From NCBI GenBank assembly GCA_963931055.1, contig OZ006987.1, positions 1,550,001 to 1,614,000 on the forward strand: a stretch of DNA of 64,000 nucleotides, written 5' to 3'. Numbering within the stretch: position 1 is the stretch's first letter; every line of letters begins with the position of its first letter. This document shows positions 16,347-23,701 of this stretch, piece after piece. Under the pieces are notes generated by a model, which was given only the letters and a program-made list of their open reading frames with translations, did not search any database and was not told the DNA's origin. Position numbers and translations under genes: made by a program. Source of the stretch: Coprenecus sp949297365. GTDB taxonomy: Bacteria; Bacteroidota; Bacteroidia; Bacteroidales; UBA932.

Positions 16347-17300
16347 ATGAAACGTATATTAGTTGTAGGCGCCGGCGGACAGATCGGCACCGAGCTGGTA
16401 CCCCACCTCCAGAAACATTATGGGGAAGACAATGTAATCGGTGCGGATCTCAAGGACGATGCCGTAGCCAAGATAGCTTCCTACGCCAGGGCTATCAAAC
16501 TGGATGCTCTTGATTTCAATGCTTTCGGTCAGGCCGTCAAGGACCACAACATAGATGCAATCTTCAATCTGGTGGCCCTTCTTTCAGCTACGGGAGAGAA
16601 GAATCCCGAGCTGGCCTGGAAGATCAACATGGGTGCTCTGGTCAACTCCCTGACCCTTGCCAAGGAGTTCAAGACCGCAGTGTTCACCCCGAGTTCCATC
16701 GGAGCATTCGGAGTCAGCACTCCTCACGACAAGACTCCTCAGGACACAGTCATGAGACCTGACACCATCTACGGTGTGTGCAAGGTGACAGGCGAGCTGC
16801 TTTCGGATTATTATTTCCACCGTTTCGGTGTGGATGCCAGAAGCGTGCGCTTCCCCGGCATCATCTCCAACGGCTGCCTGCCCGGCGGCGGTACCACTGA
16901 CTATGCCGTAGAGGTCTTCTACGAGATACTCAAGACAGGCCACTATACCTGCCCTATCCCCGAAGACAGTTACATGGACATGCTCTACATGCCCGACGCG
17001 CTGAATGCAGTGACTCAGCTCATGGAGGCCGACCCCTCTAAACTGAAACACCGCAACAGTTTCAACATCACCTGCATGAGCTTCTGCCCCAAGGAACTGT
17101 TCGCGAAGATCAAGGAGCGCATACCTTCTGCTACCTTTGATTACAATGTGGATCCTGTGAAGGCCGCCATAGCCGACTCATGGCCCAATATGATGGACGA
17201 CAGCTGCGCCCGCGAGGAGTGGGGCTGGAATCCTCAGTGGCATCTCGATGCCATGGTTGACGACATGCTCAAGGCTATTGCTGCGAAACTGGGTAAATAA
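16347..17300 (+). CDS. L-threonine 3-dehydrogenase, SDR (epimerase-like) type
   Basis: A 317-residue NAD-dependent enzyme, most likely oxidising L-threonine to 2-amino-3-ketobutyrate, the first step of threonine breakdown to glycine. The start 'ILVVGAGGQIGTELVPHL' is the Rossmann glycine motif, and the catalytic pair is in 'YGVCK' (Y142, K146), preceded by 'FTPSSIGAFG'. Strings such as 'RFPGIISNGCLPGGGTTDYAV' are characteristic of the short-chain, epimerase-like threonine dehydrogenases rather than the zinc type. It could be another sugar epimerase relative, but the 'PGGGTTDYA' segment favours threonine dehydrogenase. glyA in the same window acts in neighbouring metabolism. Confidence 0.82.
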   Translation: MKRILVVGAGGQIGTELVPHLQKHYGEDNVIGADLKDDAVAKIASYARAIKLDALDFNAFGQAVKDHNIDAIFNLVALLSATGEKNPELAWKINMGALVNSLTLAKEFKTAVFTPSSIGAFGVSTPHDKTPQDTVMRPDTIYGVCKVTGELLSDYYFHRFGVDARSVRFPGIISNGCLPGGGTTDYAVEVFYEILKTGHYTCPIPEDSYMDMLYMPDALNAVTQLMEADPSKLKHRNSFNITCMSFCPKELFAKIKERIPSATFDYNVDPVKAAIADSWPNMMDDSCAREEWGWNPQWHLDAMVDDMLKAIAAKLGK

Positions 17301-17315
17301 CACATACGCCTGTCT

Positions 17316-17963
17316 ATGAGAAGACGTATGTCCAGGATATTGATATCGGCGGTATTTCTGATGCTCGCATCGGGAAGTATCGCCGATATTTCTGCCCGTG
17401 GCCGTGAGGACTTTGAATTCTGGCAGGGCAGCGAGCTCCGGCTTACCTGGGGAGCCATGCCTTTTGACGCGGTTACGATCAACAACGGTCTGAGCGAAGA
17501 CTACGGTATCTACGGTTACGGAACCATAGCCGGCGAGATAGCCGACAGCCGGTATTACGGTGGTGACGGTTATCTGTCGGGGGCTGTAGGACTGACATAT
17601 ACGTACCGTTTCCGTAAGTGGTTCGAGCTTTCCGGAGTGGTGACGTATTCCGGATACTATCGTAATTATTTTGACAAATATACCGGTAGTCTGGCTTTCA
17701 AGAGCAGTGACAATCAGATATCCGTCATGCCTTATGTCCGGTTTGTGTGGGTGCATACCAATCTGGTGCGGTTGTATTCCGGCATCGGTCTCGGAGTCTC
17801 GTTCTTAACCGAGACCGGGCTGCGCGGCACGGACATGACTCTGCTCCCGGCATTTGCGCTGACGCCCATAGGCATTACTGTCGGAACATTTGTCTACGGC
17901 ATAGCAGAGGTGTCATTGGGTAATACCGGTGCGTTCTCGCTGGGAATCGGATATAAATTCTAA
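17316..17963 (+). CDS. Outer membrane beta-barrel protein, function unknown
   Basis: A 215-residue exported protein. The N-terminus 'MSRILISAVFLMLASGSIAD' inside the first 27 residues is a signal peptide. Strands follow that alternate hydrophobic and polar residues, and it ends in 'SLGIGYKF', a C-terminal aromatic residue expected for small barrels. It resembles the protein at 57305-57994 in size, in the 'Y(R/N)FRKW(F/V)' and 'VRLYSGIGLGV' / 'VRMYSAVGAGV' segments and in the end. No family name can be given with confidence. It starts 15 bp after the dehydrogenase gene and is followed closely by a lipoprotein, so the three are probably co-transcribed. Confidence 0.6.
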   Translation: MRRRMSRILISAVFLMLASGSIADISARGREDFEFWQGSELRLTWGAMPFDAVTINNGLSEDYGIYGYGTIAGEIADSRYYGGDGYLSGAVGLTYTYRFRKWFELSGVVTYSGYYRNYFDKYTGSLAFKSSDNQISVMPYVRFVWVHTNLVRLYSGIGLGVSFLTETGLRGTDMTLLPAFALTPIGITVGTFVYGIAEVSLGNTGAFSLGIGYKF

Positions 17964-17974
17964 AACAGGGAATC

Positions 17975-18757
17975 ATGAAGAATGCTATAAAGATATGGCT
18001 GGCGGCAGCTGCTCTTGTGATGGTGGCGGGATGCAAGGTGGACAGTTCGGAGGAGAGGTATGTAAATATAGTCGAGGAGGCTTACTACGTCTATTGCGTT
18101 ACCGGAGACCGTGTGCTCTCTCCCGTTCTTTCCGTACTGGACCGGGCTTTGAAGGTGGATATGTACGTGAGAGCCGACCAATATGGAAGATATGAGCTGG
18201 AGGATATGTATTTTCCTGAGTATAAGGTGCGTCTTTACGACGATAAATGCGTTCTTGCCGATGGACGGGGCGAGTTTGTATTCGACGGTAATTCCATTCT
18301 CGACGAAGGGTCTGTATGGGAATGTACTTTCAATGGGGTGGCGGCTGCAGTCTCCTGCACCGGCCCGGATGAGTGGGATGTGGATGTGGACTTTCAGACA
18401 ACCAGGCTGAATGCTCCCTATTCCTTGAATACCATGGAGATGCATGTGGCTCTTGCCGATTCGTGCGGGTATGGTTATGTCTATGAGGTGACCGTTGAGG
18501 GCGATTATACAGAACATACTTCCAGCCGGGAAGGTAATACCGTGGTGGAAGTCGTTTTCTCGACAGCGGAGCCGACGATGGCGGTACTTAGCCACGGGCC
18601 ATCGTTCCATTTTTTCAACGGAGGATTCGGTCTTCACATGGACATCTCCGGGGGGATGGAGCGTTCCGAGGACATAGAAGTGCGTCTGTCTCCTGCCATG
18701 TCCGGTACTGAGGTGACGGTAAACTACATGGGTGAAACAGAATTCTGGAGGGAATAG
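17975..18757 (+). CDS. Hypothetical lipoprotein
   Basis: A 260-residue lipoprotein: signal peptide 'MKNAIKIWLAAAALVMVAGC' with an 'MVAGC' lipobox. The remainder is beta-rich and acidic, with no domain I recognise; a middle part reads 'DDKCVLADGRGEFVFDGNSI', and a possible second sandwich domain ends 'SGTEVTVNYMGETEFW'. It lies 11 bp after the barrel protein gene and 4 bp before tgt, in a compact operon. It may be a partner of the barrel protein at the outer membrane (inference from pairing only). Confidence 0.65.
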   Translation: MKNAIKIWLAAAALVMVAGCKVDSSEERYVNIVEEAYYVYCVTGDRVLSPVLSVLDRALKVDMYVRADQYGRYELEDMYFPEYKVRLYDDKCVLADGRGEFVFDGNSILDEGSVWECTFNGVAAAVSCTGPDEWDVDVDFQTTRLNAPYSLNTMEMHVALADSCGYGYVYEVTVEGDYTEHTSSREGNTVVEVVFSTAEPTMAVLSHGPSFHFFNGGFGLHMDISGGMERSEDIEVRLSPAMSGTEVTVNYMGETEFWRE

Positions 18758-18761
18758 TCCG

Positions 18762-19892
18762 ATGAGATTTACGTTGCTTAAGACAGATCCGCAGTCCAAT
18801 GCCCGCAGAGGCAGGATAGAGACAGATCACGGAACGATAGAGACACCGATATTTATGCCGGTGGGGACTGTCGGTTCGGTCAAGGGCGTGTATCATCGGG
18901 ATCTTAAAAGCGATATACGGGCTCAGATTATCCTGGGCAATACATACCATCTGTATCTGCGTCCGGGACTGGACGTGCTCAGGGAGGCCGGAGGTCTGCA
19001 CAGTTTCATAGGCTGGGACCGTCCGATACTTACCGACAGCGGTGGATTCCAGGTGTTCTCCCTGGCGGACAGCCGCAAGCTCACACCCGAAGGCTGTACT
19101 TTCCGCTCGCACATAGACGGTTCGGCCCACAGTTTCACTCCCGAGAACAATGTAGACACCCAGCGCGTGATAGGAGCCGACATCATCATGGCTCTGGACG
19201 AATGCACGCCCGGAGACGCTGACCGCGCTTATGCCCGGAAGTCCCTGGATCTTACCAAGGAGTGGCTTAAAAGGGGAATCGCCCGCTTTGACAGTACCGA
19301 GCCGCTTTACGGGTATTCCCAGACATTTTTCCCCATAATACAAGGCTGTGTGTACCCCGATATGAGGGCTGAGGCGGCTGAGTTCGTGGCCTCGTTTGAC
19401 CGTGAGGGCTATGCCATAGGCGGGCTTTCGGTAGGAGAACCTACGGAAGTGATGTATGAGATGATAGAGGTGGTGCATCCGATACTGCCCAAGGACCGGC
19501 CACGGTATCTGATGGGAGTCGGTACGCCTGAGAACCTGCTGGAGGGCATTGCCCGCGGTATCGACATGTTCGACTGCGTGATGCCCACCCGCAACGGCCG
19601 CAACGGGATGCTCTTCACATGGGAGGGCCGGATGAACATGCGTAACAGGAAATGGGAGAGGGATTTCTCTCCGATAGATCCCAATGGCACGTCCTTTGTT
19701 GACACCGCCTACACGAAAGCTTATCTGCGTCATCTTTTCATTGCCGGGGAGATGCTTGCCGCACAGATTGCCAGCGAGCACAATCTGGCATTCTATCTGG
19801 ATGTCGTCTCAAAAGCGAGGCAGCATATAGAGGACGGAGATTTTTACCAGTGGAAGGAAGCGGCGGTTAAGAAATTGCAGAACCGCCTATAA
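18762..19892 (+). CDS. tgt: Queuine tRNA-ribosyltransferase
   Basis: Exchanges guanine-34 of GU(N)-anticodon tRNAs for a queuosine precursor. It has 376 residues; the ATG at 18762 was chosen because it follows a GGAGGGA ribosome site and the upstream ATG would overlap the lipoprotein. Core motifs: 'LTDSGGFQVFSL', 'MALDECTPGD' and 'FDCVMPTRNGRNG' with the nucleophilic Asp region. The bacterial zinc site (CxCxxC) is absent: the position before 'AYLRHLF' reads 'SFVDTAYTK'. I recall the same in other Bacteroidota TGTs, so this is probably a lineage feature, not damage. It is followed after 11 bp by an LptF/G gene. Confidence 0.95.
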   Translation: MRFTLLKTDPQSNARRGRIETDHGTIETPIFMPVGTVGSVKGVYHRDLKSDIRAQIILGNTYHLYLRPGLDVLREAGGLHSFIGWDRPILTDSGGFQVFSLADSRKLTPEGCTFRSHIDGSAHSFTPENNVDTQRVIGADIIMALDECTPGDADRAYARKSLDLTKEWLKRGIARFDSTEPLYGYSQTFFPIIQGCVYPDMRAEAAEFVASFDREGYAIGGLSVGEPTEVMYEMIEVVHPILPKDRPRYLMGVGTPENLLEGIARGIDMFDCVMPTRNGRNGMLFTWEGRMNMRNRKWERDFSPIDPNGTSFVDTAYTKAYLRHLFIAGEMLAAQIASEHNLAFYLDVVSKARQHIEDGDFYQWKEAAVKKLQNRL

Positions 19893-19903
19893 CCGAAGCG
19901 AGC

Positions 19904-21007
19904 ATGAACATACTGAGTACATTTAAAGTAAGACTCCTGGACAGGTACATCATAAGGAAGTTCATCGGAACTTTCTTTATGGCTCTGCTGCTCATCATCG
20001 TAATCGTGATTATCTTCGACATAAGCGAGAAGATAGATGACTTCGTGGACAAGGAGGCTCCCCTGAAGGCGATAGTGGTGGACTATTACTTCAACTTCAT
20101 CCCGTACTTCATCAATATGTTCAGTCCGCTTTTCGTCTTTATCACGGTGATTTTTTTCACTTCGAAGCTGGCCGGCAACAGTGAGATCATAGCCATGCTG
20201 TCCGGGGGAGTCAGTTTCGGCAGGCTGATGTATCCGTATTTTCTGTCAGCCCTGCTGATTGCGGTGATGAGTCTCTCCCTCAATCTTTTCGTAATACCCA
20301 GCGCAAATGAGAAAAGGCTGGCCTTTGAGGAGCAGTATATAAAAGGACAGAAGTTCTACAATACCAACCGCAACATACATTATCAGATTGCGCCCGGGGA
20401 GTTCGTCTATGTGGAGTCGTTCAGTACGTGGAACAATACCGCCTACAAGTTCACTCTGGAGACCACCGAGGACAGTCACCTGCTGTCCAAGCTCTCGGCG
20501 GAGAGCGCGGTCTGGGATTCCACTACCGGAGGATGGCGGCTGAAGAACTATACTCTCAGGGACTACACTACCTCGCAGCAGACGATAACTTTCGGAAAGC
20601 AGCTGGATACAGTCATCAGTCTCAAACTGGATGATTTTTACCGAAGGGAAAATACAGTGGAGACTCTCAGCTATAAGGAGCTGCAGGAACTTATCGATAT
20701 GCAGAGGATGCGCGGGGACAGTATGGTCAAATACTCCCTTATCGAGAAACACACCCGTTTCGCAGTCCCGTTCTCCGCATTTATCCTGACACTGATAGGA
20801 GTGTCGCTTTCATCCAAGAAACGGCGCGGAGGCATAGGACTTAATCTGGGACTGGGTATCGGACTGAGTTTCTCCTACATCCTGTTCCTGCGTTTCAGCC
20901 AGATGTTCGTGATAACCGATACTCTTCCGCCATGGCTGGCCATGTGGCTGCCCAATATCCTGTATGCGGTGATTGCGGCGGTCCTCTACCGTATGGCTCC
21001 GAAATAA
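19904..21007 (+). CDS. LptF/LptG family permease (YjgP/YjgQ)
   Basis: A 367-residue inner-membrane permease of the lipopolysaccharide export machine (LptB2FG). Three membrane segments at the N-terminus ('FIGTFFMALLLIIVIVIIFD', 'YFINMFSPLFVFITVIFF', 'FLSALLIAVMSLSLNLFVI') frame 'SEIIAMLSGGVSFGRLMYP', the coupling-helix region that contacts the ATPase. A periplasmic beta-jellyroll (about 135-260) follows, then three C-terminal segments. It is not possible to say whether it is LptF or LptG. Its likely partner is the N-terminal half of the fusion protein at 23702-26137, across alaS. Confidence 0.9.
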   Translation: MNILSTFKVRLLDRYIIRKFIGTFFMALLLIIVIVIIFDISEKIDDFVDKEAPLKAIVVDYYFNFIPYFINMFSPLFVFITVIFFTSKLAGNSEIIAMLSGGVSFGRLMYPYFLSALLIAVMSLSLNLFVIPSANEKRLAFEEQYIKGQKFYNTNRNIHYQIAPGEFVYVESFSTWNNTAYKFTLETTEDSHLLSKLSAESAVWDSTTGGWRLKNYTLRDYTTSQQTITFGKQLDTVISLKLDDFYRRENTVETLSYKELQELIDMQRMRGDSMVKYSLIEKHTRFAVPFSAFILTLIGVSLSSKKRRGGIGLNLGLGIGLSFSYILFLRFSQMFVITDTLPPWLAMWLPNILYAVIAAVLYRMAPK

Positions 21008-21018
21008 ACAGAAATATG

Positions 21019-21026
21019 TATCTTTG
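21019..21026 (+). promoter_or_regulatory. -7 element TATCTTTG for alaS
   Basis: TATCTTTG matches TAnnTTTG exactly, 28 bp before the alaS start at 21054. It lies just after the permease stop codon and supports the downstream start. Confidence 0.6.
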
Positions 21027-21053
21027 CAGTTTACAACTGATCAGTTCATTAAT

Positions 21054-23681
21054 ATGACTTCAAAAGAGATTAGACAGCAGTTCCTGGACTTCTTCGCATC
21101 GAAGGGTCACAAGATAGTTCCCTCTGCGCCCATGGTCGTAAAGGGAGATCCCACGCTTATGTTCACCAATGCCGGCATGAATCAGTTCAAGGACTGGTTC
21201 CTGGGCAATTCTCCCATACTCTATCCAAGGGTGGCGGACAGCCAGAAGTGTCTCAGAGTGAGTGGCAAGCACAATGACCTGGAGGAGGTGGGCCACGATT
21301 CCTATCATCACACCATGTTCGAGATGCTGGGCAACTGGAGTTTCGGCGACTATTTCAAGAAAGAGGCGATTGCATGGGCATGGGAACTTCTGACCGAGGT
21401 GTACAAACTGGATAAGGAGCGTCTTTATGCAACGGTGTTCGAGGGGTATGACAAGGACGGCCTGGGTCCCGACTCCGAGGCTCTGGAGATATGGAAGCAG
21501 TATCTGCCCGAGGACCGTATCCTCTACGGCAACAAGAAGGACAATTTCTGGGAGATGGGTGATACAGGCCCGTGCGGCCCGTGCAGCGAGATACATATCG
21601 ACCTCAGGGACGAGAAAGATAGACAGGCCGTGCCCGGCCGGGAGCTGGTCAACAAGAGCGATCCTCTGGTCATCGAGATATGGAATCTGGTGTTCATCCA
21701 GTACAACCGCAAGGCGGACGGCTCGCTGGAGCTTCTGCCTCACAGGCATGTGGATACCGGCATGGGCTTCGAGCGTCTGGTCATGGCCGTAAACGGCAAC
21801 AAGAGCAACTATGACGGCGACATGTTTCAGGACATCATCTCCCGTATCGCTGAACTGTCCGGACACAAGTACGGTGCGGAGTCAGAGCAGGTGGACGTGG
21901 CGATGAGGGTGGTGGCGGATCATATCAGGGCCATCTCGTTCTCGATAGCTGACGGGCAGCTGCCTTCCAACGTCAAGGCCGGTTACGTCATCCGGCGCAT
22001 CCTGCGCAGGGCAGTCCGTTACGGTTATACCTTCCTGGGATTCACCGAGCCTTTCCTGTGCCGTCTGGTACCGGTGCTGGTGGATGTCATGGGTGATGCA
22101 TATCCCGAACTCAGCCGGCAGCAGACGCTCATCGAGAAGGTCATCCGCGAGGAGGAGGAGGCTTTCCTGCGCACCCTGGCCAAGGGTATAGGGCTCATCA
22201 ACGCGGTGATGGAACGCTGTGCGGATACCAGGCGCATCTCCGGCAAGGACGCATTCGTACTTTATGATACATTCGGCTTCCCGATTGACCTGAGCGAACT
22301 GATTGCCAGGGAAAACGGATATACTATCGACCTGGAGGAGTTTGAGGTCGAACTCGGAAAGCAGAAGGCCAGGGCCCGTAACGCCGCCTCAGTGGAGGCC
22401 GGAGACTGGGTGGTGCTGGACGGGACAGAGGAGCACTCTTTCGTGGGTTACGATACATTGGAGACAGATGTGCGCATCGTCAAGTACCGTACCGTCAAGA
22501 CCAAGGGAAAGGAGGTCTACCAGCTGGTATTCGACCGTACTCCCTTCTATGCCGAGAGCGGCGGACAGGTCGGAGACTGCGGAACCATAGTCTCTTCCTC
22601 AGGTGAGAAGACGCTTGTACTCAACACCATCAAGGAGAACAATCTCAGCATACATATCGCGGACCGGATTCCTTCGGAGCCGGAGGCGGTGTTCCACGCC
22701 TGTGTGGACGCTCAGAAACGGCAGGAGACGGCCAACAACCATTCGGCCACCCACCTGCTGCACCAGGCCCTGCGCTCCGTGCTGGGTACTCATATAGAGC
22801 AGAAGGGTTCCTACGTATGCCCCGCGTATTTCCGTTTTGACTTCTCTCACTACGAGAAGATATCCGCTGAGAAACTGCGCGAGGTGGAGAGGATGGTCAA
22901 CCGTCTTATACGCGAGGATTATCCCCGTCAGGAGTTCCGGGATGTGCCTATAGCCGAGGCAAAGAGCATGGGGGCGATGGCTCTTTTCGGAGAAAAATAC
23001 GGGGACAAGGTGCGAGTAATCCGTTTCGGAGACTCGGTGGAGCTCTGCGGAGGAACCCATACTTCTTCGACCGGCCGTATCGGTATGCTCAAGATAGTCT
23101 CTGAGTCGGCCGTTGCGGCAGGTGTACGCAGGATACAGGCCGTTACGGGCAGTTATGTGGAGGACCTTTTCGACGGAGTCGAGGACCAGATCAACGCAGT
23201 GCGCTCCTTTCTGGAGAATACCCCGGATATTATCACCGGTATCAAGAAGCTCGTGGCCGAGAATGATTCATTCCGCCATTCCCTCGAGGAGGTGGTCCGT
23301 GAGAGAGCTGCGGCCCTCAAGAAGAACCTGGTGGAAAAGAGCGAGATGACACCTTCCGGAGTGCGTCTGTTCTCCCTGACCGGAGTATATTCGCCTGATA
23401 TTATTAAGGAAGTGGCCTTTGAACTGCGGAAGGAGAATACACGCGCTGCCATGGTTGCCGCGATTATGACCCCCGACCGCAAGCCCTCGCTGCTTATGAT
23501 GTACACGGATGATCTGGTTGCTGTCGGAGCTCATGCAGGCAAGGATGTGAAGGCTGCAGCAGCGCATATCAAGGGTGGCGGAGGCGGTCAGCCCTTCCTG
23601 GCTACCGCAGGAGGTAAGGATCCTGACGGTCTTGTAGCGGCTTTGACAGCCATGATTGAATCCGTCAATAAGATAGGCTGA
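21054..23681 (+). CDS. alaS: Alanyl-tRNA synthetase
   Basis: Charges tRNA-Ala with alanine in the cytoplasm. It has 875 residues, the normal bacterial length. The start at 21054 ('MTSKEIRQQFLDFF') fits the family; a frame opening at 20973 would overlap the permease gene and the promoter. The class II catalytic core is visible with 'NAGMNQFKDWFLG' and 'RVADSQKCLRVSGKHNDLEEVG'. The editing domain carries 'HSATHLLHQALR' and 'CGGTH' zinc ligands. The C-terminal DHHA1 domain ends with the glycine-rich 'KGGGGGQPFLATAGG'. It is flanked on both sides by LptF/G permease genes. Confidence 0.98.
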   Translation: MTSKEIRQQFLDFFASKGHKIVPSAPMVVKGDPTLMFTNAGMNQFKDWFLGNSPILYPRVADSQKCLRVSGKHNDLEEVGHDSYHHTMFEMLGNWSFGDYFKKEAIAWAWELLTEVYKLDKERLYATVFEGYDKDGLGPDSEALEIWKQYLPEDRILYGNKKDNFWEMGDTGPCGPCSEIHIDLRDEKDRQAVPGRELVNKSDPLVIEIWNLVFIQYNRKADGSLELLPHRHVDTGMGFERLVMAVNGNKSNYDGDMFQDIISRIAELSGHKYGAESEQVDVAMRVVADHIRAISFSIADGQLPSNVKAGYVIRRILRRAVRYGYTFLGFTEPFLCRLVPVLVDVMGDAYPELSRQQTLIEKVIREEEEAFLRTLAKGIGLINAVMERCADTRRISGKDAFVLYDTFGFPIDLSELIARENGYTIDLEEFEVELGKQKARARNAASVEAGDWVVLDGTEEHSFVGYDTLETDVRIVKYRTVKTKGKEVYQLVFDRTPFYAESGGQVGDCGTIVSSSGEKTLVLNTIKENNLSIHIADRIPSEPEAVFHACVDAQKRQETANNHSATHLLHQALRSVLGTHIEQKGSYVCPAYFRFDFSHYEKISAEKLREVERMVNRLIREDYPRQEFRDVPIAEAKSMGAMALFGEKYGDKVRVIRFGDSVELCGGTHTSSTGRIGMLKIVSESAVAAGVRRIQAVTGSYVEDLFDGVEDQINAVRSFLENTPDIITGIKKLVAENDSFRHSLEEVVRERAAALKKNLVEKSEMTPSGVRLFSLTGVYSPDIIKEVAFELRKENTRAAMVAAIMTPDRKPSLLMMYTDDLVAVGAHAGKDVKAAAAHIKGGGGGQPFLATAGGKDPDGLVAALTAMIESVNKIG

Positions 23682-23701
23682 CAGATATACTGTTCTGCAG
23701 G

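Noticed and set aside
18615..19781. Minus-strand frame of 388 codons across tgt
   Set aside because: Shadow of tgt and the lipoprotein; no protein-like motifs.
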